Notes: a model not told the origin generated them from the sequence alone. A stretch of DNA of 64,000 nucleotides from Arthrobacter sp. ISL-5 (GCF_018613835.1 NZ_JAGGPM010000030.1:31699-95698); one strand, 5' to 3'; shown: positions 7,987-16,985, counted from the first letter of the stretch. Numbers and translations are program-made.

Positions 7987-9354
7987 ATGACCCTCCACGC
8001 CACTGATCCCAACGCCGCATCCGCCACGGCCGCGCACGCCACCGACGCCGTGCTGGACCCCGAGGAGACCATGTCCCGGGACGAGCTCGAGGCGCTCCAG
8101 CTCAGCCGGCTGCAGCACACCGTTGCCTACGCCTACGACCGCGTGCCGCTGTACAAGCGCAAGTTCGACGACGCCGGCATCCACCCGTCGGACCTCCGGG
8201 AACTCGCCGACCTCGGCAACTTCCCGTTCACCACCAAGGAAGACCTGCGCCACGAATACCCGTTCGGCATGTTCGCGGTGCCGCAGAGCGAGGTGGCGCG
8301 GATCCACGCCAGCTCGGGCACCACCGGCCGGCCCACCGTCGTCGGCTACACCAAGCAGGACCTGGCCGACTGGGCCAAGCTCGTGGCGCGCTGCCTCCGC
8401 GCCTCCGGCGTCCGCCCCGGCATGAAGGTCCACAACGCCTACGGCTACGGCCTCTTCACCGGCGGGCTGGGTGCCCACGCCGGCGCCGAAGCACTGGGCT
8501 GCACGGTGATCCCCATGTCCGGCGGCCAGACCGAGCGCCAGATCCAGATGATCCAGGACTTCGAGCCGGACGTCATCCTGGCCACGCCCACCTACCTGCT
8601 CACCATCGCCGACGCCATGGCGCACATGGGCATCGACCCCACCTCCACGTCGCTGAAGTACGCGGTGCTCGGCGCCGAGCCGTGGACGCAGGAAATGCGC
8701 CACGAGCTTGAGGTCACCATGAACATCAAGGCCTGCGACATCTACGGCCTCTCGGAGGTCATGGGCCCGGGCGTTGCCGGCGAATGCGTGGAAACACAGG
8801 ACGGCAGCCACATCTGGGAAGACCACTTCCGCCCGGAAATCATCGACCCGTTCAACCCCGCGCCGGGCAAGGAAAACGTTCTGGCCGACGGCGAGCACGG
8901 CGAACTCGTCTTCACCTCGCTCACCAAGGAAGCCCTGCCGATCATCCGGTACCGCACCAAGGACCTCACGCGCCTGCTCCCCGGCACCGCCCGCCCGGCC
9001 CACCGCCGGATGGGCCGCATCACCGGCCGCAGTGACGACATGATCATCCTCCGCGGCGTGAACCTTTTCCCGTCCCAGATCGAGGAAATCGCCCTGCGCA
9101 TCCCCGAGCTCAGCCCGCACTTCCAGCTCGTGCTCACCCGCCCCGAGGGCCAGCGGATGGACCAGCTGACGGTTAAGATCGAACGCCGGGACAACGTCAC
9201 CGCTGAAGACAGCACGACGGCGGCCCGCACCCTGCGCGAGCAGATCAAGATCCACGTGGGTTCTTCGTGCACGGTGGATGTGGTGGAGCCCGGGTCGCTC
9301 GAGCGTTCCAGCGGCAAGCTGCGCCGGATCTACGACCTCCGGCCGAAAGGCTAG
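7987..9354 (+). CDS. paaK: Phenylacetate-CoA ligase
   Basis: 455 residues, slightly longer than the usual 430-440 because of a 20-residue Ala-rich head. It activates phenylacetate with ATP and CoA, the first step of the aerobic CoA-dependent pathway. Motifs: HASSGTTGRPTVVGYT (adenylate loop), YGLSEVMGPG, YRTKDLTRLL, and a C-terminal lid with GRSDDMIILRGVNLFPSQIE, typical of the PaaK family. It is directly downstream of the PaaI-like thioesterase and upstream of a TetR regulator. The ring-oxygenase genes paaABCDE are not in this window. Confidence 0.96.
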   Translation: MTLHATDPNAASATAAHATDAVLDPEETMSRDELEALQLSRLQHTVAYAYDRVPLYKRKFDDAGIHPSDLRELADLGNFPFTTKEDLRHEYPFGMFAVPQSEVARIHASSGTTGRPTVVGYTKQDLADWAKLVARCLRASGVRPGMKVHNAYGYGLFTGGLGAHAGAEALGCTVIPMSGGQTERQIQMIQDFEPDVILATPTYLLTIADAMAHMGIDPTSTSLKYAVLGAEPWTQEMRHELEVTMNIKACDIYGLSEVMGPGVAGECVETQDGSHIWEDHFRPEIIDPFNPAPGKENVLADGEHGELVFTSLTKEALPIIRYRTKDLTRLLPGTARPAHRRMGRITGRSDDMIILRGVNLFPSQIEEIALRIPELSPHFQLVLTRPEGQRMDQLTVKIERRDNVTAEDSTTAARTLREQIKIHVGSSCTVDVVEPGSLERSSGKLRRIYDLRPKG

Positions 9355-9414
9355 CCTGTGCCGCGCGTGGCCGTCCGTGCCCGGTTCCGGCCGGCCGCGG
9401 ACGTGCCTGCGCAC

Positions 9415-9436
9415 GTTGACCGAACGTTCATGAGAA
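9415..9436. promoter_or_regulatory. Putative PaaR-type operator at the regulator's own promoter
   Basis: Contains GACCGAACGTTCATGA, which matches the core ACCGnnCGnnCGGT except in the last half (CATG for CGGT). It ends 10 nt before the ATG of the TetR gene, so binding would block transcription; autoregulation is the natural reading. Confidence 0.5.
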
Positions 9437-9446
9437 AATAGCCGGT

Positions 9447-10052
9447 ATGCCCAGTACAGCAGCTCCCACGAAACGCGGCCGCCCCGGATACGACCAGCAA
9501 TCCGTGCTGCTGATCGCCGTCGACGTCTTCAACCGCCACGGCTACGATGCCACCTCGATGGGTATCCTCGCCGAGAACCTGGGCATCTCGAAATCGGCAA
9601 TCTACCACCACGTGCCGTCCAAGGGCGATCTCCTGAAGCTCGCCCTGGACCACGCGCTGGGCGGCCTCGAGGCCATCCTGGACCAGCCGGGTGCCACCTC
9701 CGGGGCGGCAGATGCGCGGCTTGAGTTCGTGCTGCGCCAGACCATTGCCGTCCTGGTGGAGCGGCTGCCGTTCGTCACGCTGCTGCTGCGGCTCCGGGGA
9801 AATACGGACATCGAGCGCAATGCCATGGAACGCCGGCGAGCCTTCGACCACAAGGTGGCAGGGCTGATTTCAGCCGCCCGGGACGAGGGGTCGCTGCGGC
9901 AGGACATCGACCCCCGCACCGTGACCCGCCTGCTGTTCGGCACCATCAACTCGATCGTGGAGTGGTACAAGCCAGGCGGCTCGCTCTCACCGGAAAAGCT
10001 CGCCGACGACGTCATCACCATCGCGTTCGACGGCCTCCACGCGCAGTCCTGA
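9447..10052 (+). CDS. TetR-family regulator, probable PaaR
   Basis: 201 residues with an N-terminal TetR helix-turn-helix at about 20-65 (LLIAVDVFNRHGYDATSM, LGISKSAIYHHVPSKGDLL) and a variable ligand-binding helical domain. Phenylacetyl-CoA is the ligand of PaaR-type TetR repressors in actinobacteria, and this gene lies between paaK and paaZ, so control of paa genes is the likely job. A degenerate operator sits directly before its start. Related sites are found before the paaI-like gene, between paaZ and the second thioesterase, and before the thiolase operon. Confidence 0.85.
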   Translation: MPSTAAPTKRGRPGYDQQSVLLIAVDVFNRHGYDATSMGILAENLGISKSAIYHHVPSKGDLLKLALDHALGGLEAILDQPGATSGAADARLEFVLRQTIAVLVERLPFVTLLLRLRGNTDIERNAMERRRAFDHKVAGLISAARDEGSLRQDIDPRTVTRLLFGTINSIVEWYKPGGSLSPEKLADDVITIAFDGLHAQS

Positions 10053-10109
10053 CGCCGCGCCACGAATTGGCCGTTGACGCCGGCTCACTGCCGCGCCCAC
10101 GCTAAATGC

Positions 10110-10952
10110 ATGGCTACGAAGGTATCCGAACTCCTGTTCGGCGCGTTTCCGGACCTGCGCTACGAACCCACCGCCAAAAGGGTCCGCGCCAGCCTCGACG
10201 CAAGTCCCGTCGTCGATACCCAAAGGGCGCTCATCGTGTGGGAACCGAAACGGGTCACCCCGGTGTACGCCGTCCCCGACGAGGACCTGCTGGCCAGGCT
10301 CCAGCTCGGGGCCCACAGCGGGACCGGCGACGGCCGGGGATCGGACGAGCTCCCCATCCGCATCAGGGGGGACGCCCCGCCCGGGCTCGACCCGAGGACA
10401 GGCTTCCGGCGGCACACCACCCCGGGCGAGGAGCTGGACGTCGTGGCCGCGGGTTTCGTCGCGCCGCACGCCGCGTTCCGCCCTGCCGACCCCGATCTGG
10501 ACGGCTACGTGATCCTGGATTTCTGGGCTTTCGACTGGCTGGAGGAGCATGAGGAAATCATCGGCCACCCCCGCGATCCCTTCCACCGCGTGGACATCCG
10601 GAGCACGCTGAGGCGCGTGGAGGTGACGCTCGACGGCGTGAAGCTCGCCGATACCGTGGGGGCCCAGCTGCTGTACGAGACACTGCTGCCGGTCCGCTAC
10701 TACATCCCGCCCGCGGACGTCCGGCTGGACCTGCTGGAGGCCAGCCAGCACCGGACCGTCTGCCCCTACAAGGGTGAGGCGAAGTACTGGAGCTTCCCGG
10801 AATCGGCCCGCGGCAAGAACATCGCGTGGGCCTACGATTCCCGGTACATGGACGCCCAGCAGATCCACGGGCTGGTCAGTTTCTTCAACGAGCGCGCGGA
10901 CATAACCGTGGACGGCGAACCGCAGGGGCATCCGGTCACGCCCTGGTCCTAA
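10110..10952 (+). CDS. DUF427 protein, probably two DUF427 domains
   Basis: 280 residues from the ATG at 10110. Two related halves are visible, each with the beta-rich DUF427 pattern: RVRASLDASPVVDTQRALIVWE...VYAVPDEDL in the first, and RRVEVTLDGVKLADT...LYETLLPVRYYIPPADV with a conserved SQHRTVCPYKGEAKYW segment in the second. The biochemical role of DUF427 is not established. A CACGCT element ends 6 nt before this ATG, similar to the leaderless promoters elsewhere here, which favours this start over one 12 codons upstream. Confidence 0.85.
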   Translation: MATKVSELLFGAFPDLRYEPTAKRVRASLDASPVVDTQRALIVWEPKRVTPVYAVPDEDLLARLQLGAHSGTGDGRGSDELPIRIRGDAPPGLDPRTGFRRHTTPGEELDVVAAGFVAPHAAFRPADPDLDGYVILDFWAFDWLEEHEEIIGHPRDPFHRVDIRSTLRRVEVTLDGVKLADTVGAQLLYETLLPVRYYIPPADVRLDLLEASQHRTVCPYKGEAKYWSFPESARGKNIAWAYDSRYMDAQQIHGLVSFFNERADITVDGEPQGHPVTPWS

Positions 10953-10974
10953 CGCCGAACCTTCCCGCGAATAA

Positions 10975-11061
10975 ACCCGAACCCTCTCTCACATCCCGCG
11001 ACCCAAAACCAAACCCTCCCTCACAAGGTGAGGAAGGGTTTGGAAAGGAACTGCTGCGGGA
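10975..11061. repeat. CTCTCTCAC-type repeat with hairpin
   Basis: Two degenerate units of a CCCTCTCTCACATCCCGCG-like sequence are followed by a 16-bp inverted repeat with one mismatch (11009-11024 and 11028-11043, CCAAACCCTCCCTCAC). It lies between the convergent DUF427 and VOC genes, where it may end both transcripts. The same unit recurs at 11568-11733 on the other side of the VOC gene. Confidence 0.65.
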
Positions 11062-11074
11062 GCAAGGGGATCCG

Positions 11075-11482
11075 TTAGAGCTGGTATTCGGCCTGCTGCC
11101 CCAGCGTTTCGTGGACGCAGAGAATGTTGTTTTCCGTGTCCATGAACCAGGCGCACTTCTCGGCGTCGGTTGTACAGATGTGGTTCTCGGTCTTGAGATC
11201 CGGGCGGTCATAGTCCTGGAACCGGACGCCCTTGGACTCCATGTCCTGGACCGTCCGCTCGATGTCGCGAACCTCAAAACTCAACGTGGTGTGCTCAGAG
11301 TGCTTGCCGTCCCTGACAGGCATCAGCTGCAGCATGGGGCCGCCTTCACTGCCGAACAATTCGCTTCCGTCGTCTGCCACGCCACGATGAGGGAGTCCAA
11401 GTGTTTCCGCGTAAAAACGACGGGCGCGCTCTTTGTCATCCACGGGCAGGACAGTTGTGGCTGTGTTTAGTACTAGGGTCAT
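11075..11482 (-). CDS. VOC-superfamily (glyoxalase-fold) protein
   Basis: 135 residues from the ATG at 11482, which has a clear AGGAGG site 7 nt before it; the frame continues 13 codons further but without a better start. The VOC pattern is visible as two beta-alpha-beta-beta-beta modules: TTVLPVDDKERARRFYAETLGL in the first half and EKCAWFMDTENNILCVHETLG in the second. VOC proteins include lyases, dioxygenases and antibiotic-binding proteins; nothing here fixes the substrate. It is flanked on both sides by copies of the CTCTCTCAC repeat. Confidence 0.82.
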   Translation of the reverse strand: MTLVLNTATTVLPVDDKERARRFYAETLGLPHRGVADDGSELFGSEGGPMLQLMPVRDGKHSEHTTLSFEVRDIERTVQDMESKGVRFQDYDRPDLKTENHICTTDAEKCAWFMDTENNILCVHETLGQQAEYQL

Positions 11483-11567
11483 TTCGCCACCTCCTACGGG
11501 GGACATTTTACGCCCGGTCACCCGCGAAAGATCAGGCTAAATTTGCTCCCAGGCACCGCTCAAACAC

Positions 11568-11733
11568 GCCCAAACCCCTCTCTCACTTGCTACCGGAAAA
11601 TCCCCGACGCTCTCTCACATCCCGCGCCCCAAACCCCAACGCTCTCTCACTGGGTGAGAGAGCGTTGGGGTGAACCCCGCAGAAAGTGAGAGAGCGATGG
11701 GGGGGAACCCCGCAGGAAGTGAGAGAGCGTCGT
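11568..11733. repeat. CTCTCTCAC repeat cluster with perfect 17-bp hairpin
   Basis: At least five copies of a GTGAGAGAGCG core (both orientations) are spaced by CCCCGCAGAAA/CCCCGCAGGAA linkers. In the middle, CCCCAACGCTCTCTCAC (11634-11650) and its exact complement (11654-11670) are separated by only TGG. It lies between the paaZ stop on the minus strand and the VOC gene start. No T-run follows, so a classical terminator is not assured. Confidence 0.75.
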
Positions 11734-11736
11734 GGC

Positions 11737-13848
11737 CTACTTCTCCACGAGGGTCAGGACGTCGTAGGTGGCCACGATCTCGTCGTTCTGGTTGGTCAGC
11801 ACGGCGTCCCAGGCAACCTCACCGTATTCGTCGGTCTCGCGCGGGGTGATCTTCTTGGCCGTGAGCGTCACGCGGATCGAGTCCCCCGCGGCCACCGGAG
11901 TGATGAAGCGCAGGTTCTCGAGGCCGGAGTTGGCCAGGACGGGACCCGGGGCGGGCTCCACGAACAGGCCCGCGGCCCAGCTGAGGAGCAGGTAGCCATG
12001 CGCCACGATGCCCGGGAAGAACGGGTTGGCCTCCGCGGCTTCCTGGTTGGTGTGCGCGTAGAAGGTGTCGCCCGTGGAATTGGCGAACGCGGTGATGTCC
12101 TCCAGGGTGACCTGGCGCAGCTCGGAGCGGACGGCGTCGCCGATGCGCAGCGTCTCCAGCGACTTCCGGAACGGGTGGGCGCCCTCCGTCTCCACGGTGA
12201 AGTTCCGGTCCGCGCCGGTGTGCCACACGCCCGTGACGGCGGTCAGCATGTTGGGCGAGCCCTGGATCGCCGTGCGCTGCATGTGGTGCATCACCGAACG
12301 GATGCCGCCCAACTCCTCGCCGCCGCCGGCCCGGCCCGGTCCGCCGTGGACCAGGTGCGGAACCGGGGACCCGTGACCGGTGGAGCTGCGGGCGTCTTCG
12401 CGGTTGAGCATCAGCACCCGGCCGTGGTGGGCCGCGATGCCCGTGACGAGTTCCTGCGCGACGGCGGGATCGTTGGTGCAGACCGACGCGACGAGCGAGC
12501 CGCCGCCGCGGGCGGCGAGGCGGACGGCGTCGGGAATGTCCTTGTACCCGATCACCGAGGACACCGGGCCGAACGCCTCCAGCGAGTGGACCTGTTCAGT
12601 CTCGGCGTCCGCCCAGCTCAGCAGCACCGGGGACATGAAGGCGCCGCCGTCGACGACGCCCGTTGCGCCGTCCGCACTGGTGACCGACGGCGAATCCAGC
12701 GTTCCGTACGCAAGCTCGCCGCCGGCGTCGAGCATGGACTGCACCGCGGCGCGGACGTCGGCCAGCTGCTCGAGCGAGGCGAGGGCGCCCATGGTGACCC
12801 CCTCGGCGCGCGGATCGCCGAGCACCACACGCTGCTCAACCCGGGCGCCAATCGCGGAGATGACCGCCGGCACCAGCTCCTGCGGCACGATGGCGCGGCG
12901 GATGGAGGTGCACTTCTGGCCGGCCTTGACGGTCAGCTCAGTGACGACCGACTTGATGAAGGCGTCGAACTCCGGGGTGCCTTCGACGGCGTCCGGGCCG
13001 AGGATGGCGGCGTTGAGCGAATCGGTCTCGGACGTGAAGCGCACGCCGCCCTGGACGACGTTGGGGTGCGACTTGAGCGACTGCGCGGTGGACGCCGAGC
13101 CCGTGAACGCCACGAGGTCGCGGTAGTCCAGCACGTCCAGGAGCCCGCGGACCGAGCCGGAGATGAGCTGCAGGGATCCCTTGGGCAGGATGTTGGACTC
13201 GATGATCGCCTTCACCACGGCCGCGGCGACGTAGCCGGTGGGAGTGGCGGGCTTGACGATGGTGGGAACGCCGGCGATGAACGCGGGCGCGAGCTTTTCC
13301 AGCATGCCCCAGACCGGGAAGTTGAAGGCGTTGATCTGCACGGCGACGCCGGGGATGCGGGTGTAGATGTGCTCGCCGACGAACGAGCCGTCCTTCGACA
13401 GCACCTCCATGGGCCCGTCCACCACAACCTGAGAGTTGGGGAGCTCGCGCCGCCCCTTGGAACCGAAGGTGAACAGCACGCCGATGCCGCCGTCGATGTC
13501 GATCATCGAGTCGATCTTGGTGGCGCCGGTCTGCGCGGAGAACGCGTAAAAGTGCTCACGGCGGGCGTTCAGGTACTGCGCCAGCTCCTTGAGCTTGAGG
13601 GCGCGCTGGTGGAACGTGAGCTTGCCGAGTTCCGTCTGGCCGGTGGTGCGGCCGTAATCCACGACGGCGGCCAGGTCCAGGCCTTCGCTGCTCACTTTCG
13701 CGAGGATCTCCCCGGTGCTCGCATCACGCACGGGTACGGCGGAAGCCACCGAACCGGCGTCGGGGGTCCACCAGGAGTCCTGCACAAAACTGGGCACGGT
13801 CTCAACTGTGTCCAGGGAGGGCTTGGGAGCGGTAGCGGTTGTGGTCAT
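11737..13848 (-). CDS. paaZ: PaaZ: bifunctional oxepin-CoA hydrolase / 3-oxo-5,6-dehydrosuberyl-CoA semialdehyde dehydrogenase
   Basis: 703 residues from the ATG at 13848. The N-terminal 520 residues are an aldehyde dehydrogenase with INAFNFPVWGMLEK, the catalytic Glu region (ETDSLN) and catalytic Cys in KAGQKCTSIRR. The C-terminal 150 residues are a MaoC hydratase with NSTGDTFYAHTNQEAA and FFPGIVAHGYLLLSW, carrying the Asp/His pair. The fusion opens the oxepin ring and oxidises the aldehyde in phenylacetate degradation. A near-consensus operator lies 67-88 nt upstream, in the promoter shared with the divergent thioesterase. Confidence 0.95.
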   Translation of the reverse strand: MTTTATAPKPSLDTVETVPSFVQDSWWTPDAGSVASAVPVRDASTGEILAKVSSEGLDLAAVVDYGRTTGQTELGKLTFHQRALKLKELAQYLNARREHFYAFSAQTGATKIDSMIDIDGGIGVLFTFGSKGRRELPNSQVVVDGPMEVLSKDGSFVGEHIYTRIPGVAVQINAFNFPVWGMLEKLAPAFIAGVPTIVKPATPTGYVAAAVVKAIIESNILPKGSLQLISGSVRGLLDVLDYRDLVAFTGSASTAQSLKSHPNVVQGGVRFTSETDSLNAAILGPDAVEGTPEFDAFIKSVVTELTVKAGQKCTSIRRAIVPQELVPAVISAIGARVEQRVVLGDPRAEGVTMGALASLEQLADVRAAVQSMLDAGGELAYGTLDSPSVTSADGATGVVDGGAFMSPVLLSWADAETEQVHSLEAFGPVSSVIGYKDIPDAVRLAARGGGSLVASVCTNDPAVAQELVTGIAAHHGRVLMLNREDARSSTGHGSPVPHLVHGGPGRAGGGEELGGIRSVMHHMQRTAIQGSPNMLTAVTGVWHTGADRNFTVETEGAHPFRKSLETLRIGDAVRSELRQVTLEDITAFANSTGDTFYAHTNQEAAEANPFFPGIVAHGYLLLSWAAGLFVEPAPGPVLANSGLENLRFITPVAAGDSIRVTLTAKKITPRETDEYGEVAWDAVLTNQNDEIVATYDVLTLVEK

Positions 13849-13914
13849 CGTTGACGGGTCCTTCCAACGCGGAACAAAGAAATCCGGGCGATCCGGCAAA
13901 CCGGCCAGCGCATT

Positions 13915-13936
13915 ACTGACCGTCCGTTCGGTAATA
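13915..13936. promoter_or_regulatory. Best PaaR-type operator, between paaZ and the divergent thioesterase
   Basis: The core ACCGTCCGTTCGGT is a perfect match to ACCGnnCGnnCGGT, with ACTG on the left and AATA on the right. It is in the 184-bp gap between two divergent starts and can serve both. It is the strongest of the four sites used here to infer a paa regulon. Confidence 0.75.
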
Positions 13937-14032
13937 TGTCTACAGTACATGAATGTGCCTTGCTGCACACTAGGAGCGGAGCACAGCGGCCGGGCAACCT
14001 GCCGCGTTCCCACACTGTTCTGAGGAGACCCT

Positions 14033-14470
14033 ATGACGCCCGAGCCCCGCGACGCCGAGCTGAAAACCAAGCAGCCTGAGCTGTGGAAGATCACCCTGGG
14101 GGAACTCGACGAGAAGATGGGCGTGAAAATCGTCGAAGAATCCGTCGAGCGCGTGGTGGCCACCATGCCCGTGGAAGGTAACCGGCAGTCCTTCGGCCTG
14201 CTTCACGGCGGCGCATCCCTGGCGGTGGGCGAAGCCGTGGGGTCATGGGCGGCGGTGATCCACGCGAGCACGCTGGGCAAGACGGCCGTGGGCGTGGACG
14301 TCTCGGCCACGCACCACAGGTCGGCGCGCAACGGCCTCATCACCATCACAGCCACCCCCATCTACCTGGGCGGGACGCTCACCACCCACGAGGTGCTGAT
14401 CACCGACGACGACGGCCAGCGGCTCTGCACGCTACGGATCACCAACCTGCTGCTGGACCGGAAAAACTAA
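14033..14470 (+). CDS. Hotdog thioesterase, YdiI/MenI-like, in the paa regulon
   Basis: 145 residues. The motif FGLLHGGASLAVGEAVGS near residues 61-78 has HGG followed by Glu, the arrangement of the EntH/YdiI branch; PaaI enzymes have Asp there, as in the 7516 gene. Its ATG follows a GAGGAG ribosome site. Position and the shared operator argue for phenylacetate metabolism, whereas the active-site pattern resembles the 1,4-dihydroxy-2-naphthoyl-CoA thioesterase of menaquinone synthesis, whose neighbouring steps (menB, menE, menA) lie 24 kb away. Either role is possible. Confidence 0.85.
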   Translation: MTPEPRDAELKTKQPELWKITLGELDEKMGVKIVEESVERVVATMPVEGNRQSFGLLHGGASLAVGEAVGSWAAVIHASTLGKTAVGVDVSATHHRSARNGLITITATPIYLGGTLTTHEVLITDDDGQRLCTLRITNLLLDRKN

Positions 14471-14527
14471 GCCTCCACGGTTCTGTGATTCGCGCGGTTC
14501 CGCAGTTCGCGCGGATAGGCTGACCAC

Positions 14528-15277
14528 GTGACCGAGTTTGGCGTCCTGGCCCCGACCCTCTTTGCGGTTGGCCTCCTGATGGCCGTGTCGGCTGCGGTCC
14601 TCGCAAGCTCCCGCGTGCCGCACGCTGCCGCGCCGGCATTCGCCATCCTCCGCGGAGCGGCGCAGCTCGCCGCGGTCAGCCTGATCCTGGGAGCAGTAAT
14701 CGTCAGCGCCGGCTGGGTGGCTGTGGCGCTGGCAGTCATGTTTGGTGTGGCGACCATGACGGCCACCCGCCGTCTGGGCTGGGACTGGCGGCATTTGGCG
14801 ATGGTTGCCGGTTCGATGGCTGCGGGCATCGCGGTTTCCCTGGTCATCGTTTTCGCCACGGGTGCAATCGACTTCACGCCGCGCTATGGGCTGGCGTTGG
14901 GCGGCATAGTGATCGGAAACTCCATGGCCATCGCGGCGCTGGCCGGCCGCAGGTTCAACGAGGCAGTGATCGAACGGTGGGACGAGGTCGAAGGATGGCT
15001 GGCGCTGGGCGCCTCTGCCCGGCAGGCCACCCGCGGGATGGCACGCGGCGCCGTGTACGCGGCGCTCATACCGTCGACTGACCAGACGAAGACGACCGGC
15101 CTGGTCACGCTGCCGGGGGCGTTCGTCGGCGCAATCTTCGGCGGCCTCTCGCCGCTGGAGGCGGGGCGTTTCCAGATCGTGGTGCTGGCTTCCATCATGG
15201 CCGCCGGGTCAGTGACCGCCGTGTTGCTCATCAGCATGCTGGCTCCGGTCCGCGTGCGGCCTCGCCGGCTGTTTTGA
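14528..15277 (+). CDS. FetB/UPF0014-type ABC permease, without a partner ATPase
   Basis: 249 residues with about seven membrane helices. The conserved cytoplasmic coupling segment is clear: LGASARQATRG, then PSTDQTKTTGLVTLPGAFVG, equivalent to the N-x-M-x-x-x-G-L-V-x-L-P-G block of FetB iron-export permeases. Known systems pair it with the ATPase FetA; no ATPase gene is adjacent here. The GTG start is preceded at 6 nt by TAGGCT, so the mRNA is probably leaderless. Metal export is an inference from the family. Confidence 0.8.
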   Translation: MTEFGVLAPTLFAVGLLMAVSAAVLASSRVPHAAAPAFAILRGAAQLAAVSLILGAVIVSAGWVAVALAVMFGVATMTATRRLGWDWRHLAMVAGSMAAGIAVSLVIVFATGAIDFTPRYGLALGGIVIGNSMAIAALAGRRFNEAVIERWDEVEGWLALGASARQATRGMARGAVYAALIPSTDQTKTTGLVTLPGAFVGAIFGGLSPLEAGRFQIVVLASIMAAGSVTAVLLISMLAPVRVRPRRLF

Positions 15278-15327
15278 TGATTCCTCATGCGGTAGCGCGG
15301 GCATCCTTGATGGGTCAACGCGGACCG

Positions 15328-15355
15328 TTGACTTTGCCCCCGGACGCTTTATACG
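15328..15355 (+). promoter_or_regulatory. Probable housekeeping promoter of the beta-helix gene
   Basis: TTGACT at 15328-15333 and TATACG at 15350-15355 with a 16-bp spacer form a good sigma-A-type promoter. The ATG of the secreted protein is 168 nt downstream, so a long 5' leader is implied. The remainder of the 245-bp gap shows nothing I can name. Confidence 0.55.
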
Positions 15356-15522
15356 CTGGCTCATCCGGATAGAAGGCAGGCGGACGCCGGCCTTGCATCC
15401 GGCCGCGTCTTCAACTCAGGCCGCCGCGCGGATCACGTACCGGGCGGAGGCTACTCCCGGACGGCGGCCAGCGACGGTGCTGCGCCGAAGTCCGTAATGT
15501 CCGCGTCATCGCAGGTGCAATC

Positions 15523-16866
15523 ATGAGCACGAATTCCACAAGGGCGGCCACAGTGCTGGCGGCTGTCCTCTTAGTGGGTGTCCTGTTAGTGGGTGTCCTG
15601 CTGGCAGGCCTGTCCACGCTGCCGTCATCAACCAGTGGAAGCCACTACTACCTCAGCGCGGCGGGCAGCGACAGCAACTCCGGGACGACCCCCGAGTCGC
15701 CGTGGCAATCACTGGCGAAGATAACTGAAACCGCGCTCGGACCCGGTGACTCCGTCAGTTTCCGCCGGGGTGACGAGTGGATCGGCACCGTAGTGCTGGA
15801 CCACAGCGGGACGGCGGCGTCAGCGATCACGCTCAACAGCTACGGAACCGGAAACCTGCCGACCGTCACGGGAGGTGAGGGCGGAAACTGCTTCCGGCTC
15901 AACGGCAGCTTCATAGTGGTGGACGGATTGCGCGCCACGTCCTGCGGCTACTCGGGCTTCAGCGTTTACGGCGACAACAACATGGTGAAGAATTCCGAGG
16001 CCTCCGGCAACACCGCGGGCATCAGAGTGGGTGACGGTTCCGATTTCGGCAACTATGCCAACAACATCCTGACCGACAACAACGTCATGAATGTGAACAC
16101 CCCAGGCTCGAACTGCGGAACGCCCCAGGCTGCGAATTGCAGCGACGATTCAGGCGCATTCGGCGTGCTCATCAACGGCAGCGACAATGAGTTCTCCGGC
16201 AACACGGTCACCGGTTCCACTGCCTTTTCCTACGACTTCAGCCGCGACGGCGCTGCTTTTGAAATCTACAACGGCAACCGCAACAGAATCCACCACAATA
16301 CTGCGATCGACAACAACGTGTTCTCCGAGATCGGCCGCTCGGACGGAACCGCGGACGGCAATGCATTCCGCTACAACCTCGTGCGCGCATCGTGCGGCGC
16401 GAACTGCGCCGAGGCTTCGGGCCTGATTGTTCGCGGGCCGGATTCGAAGTACGGCCCGACCAACAACACGATCTTTGAATTCAACACGGTCTGGGTTGAT
16501 GGCGTCCATTCCCGGGGAGTGGTCTGTCACGCAATGTGCCCTGCGTCGACCGTGATCAGGGGCAACATCCTGGTCGCTGTGACCAACGCCCTCTGGCTGG
16601 ACGGTTCCGGCTGGACCGAGCAGGCCAACGTCATCAACGGGCCAAGCAACGTCACCCTGGACCCCACCTCCACCACCGCTCCCGCGTTGTTCGTGAACGC
16701 CCCCACGAACCTTCACCTGACCAGTGGCAGCCCGGCCATCGACCGTGTAGGCAGCAGTCCATTCGGAGTGGACCTGGACCGACTGCCGGTGCCGCAGAAC
16801 GGGCATTGCGCCGGGACCGGAAAGGCCGACTCCGGCGCCTACGAATACGATTCCCCGAACTGTTAG
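15523..16866 (+). CDS. Secreted right-handed parallel beta-helix protein
   Basis: 447 residues. A signal peptide or anchor (about 1-32) contains a repeated VLLVGVLLVGVLL, encoded by a direct DNA repeat of TTAGTGGGTGTCCTG. The export tail begins YYLSAAGSDSNSGTTPESPWQSL, the typical opening of extracellular pectate-lyase-like proteins. The rest has many N-rich turns (NSEASGN, ILTDNNVMN, NRIHHNTAIDNN) spaced about one coil apart, as in NosD/PL-type beta-helices. Six or more cysteines suggest extracellular disulphides. It may act on or bind polysaccharide; catalytic residues cannot be assigned. Confidence 0.8.
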   Translation: MSTNSTRAATVLAAVLLVGVLLVGVLLAGLSTLPSSTSGSHYYLSAAGSDSNSGTTPESPWQSLAKITETALGPGDSVSFRRGDEWIGTVVLDHSGTAASAITLNSYGTGNLPTVTGGEGGNCFRLNGSFIVVDGLRATSCGYSGFSVYGDNNMVKNSEASGNTAGIRVGDGSDFGNYANNILTDNNVMNVNTPGSNCGTPQAANCSDDSGAFGVLINGSDNEFSGNTVTGSTAFSYDFSRDGAAFEIYNGNRNRIHHNTAIDNNVFSEIGRSDGTADGNAFRYNLVRASCGANCAEASGLIVRGPDSKYGPTNNTIFEFNTVWVDGVHSRGVVCHAMCPASTVIRGNILVAVTNALWLDGSGWTEQANVINGPSNVTLDPTSTTAPALFVNAPTNLHLTSGSPAIDRVGSSPFGVDLDRLPVPQNGHCAGTGKADSGAYEYDSPNC

Positions 16867-16985
16867 TCCCCGTGCCCGTGGCCGGGAACCGCAGGACCCC
16901 GAACGGTTCGTTTGAGACCTTCCGCGCGCCCCGGCACCGGAAGATAATCAAGGTAACTGCGATTGCGCCCTGGAGGTGGTGGAAC

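Noticed and set aside
11686..13854. Very long plus-strand open frame opposite paaZ
   Set aside because: It mirrors a gene with clear ALDH and MaoC motifs; its own translation is His/Gly/Arg/Asp-rich, has no recognisable domain and reflects the G+C bias of third positions.
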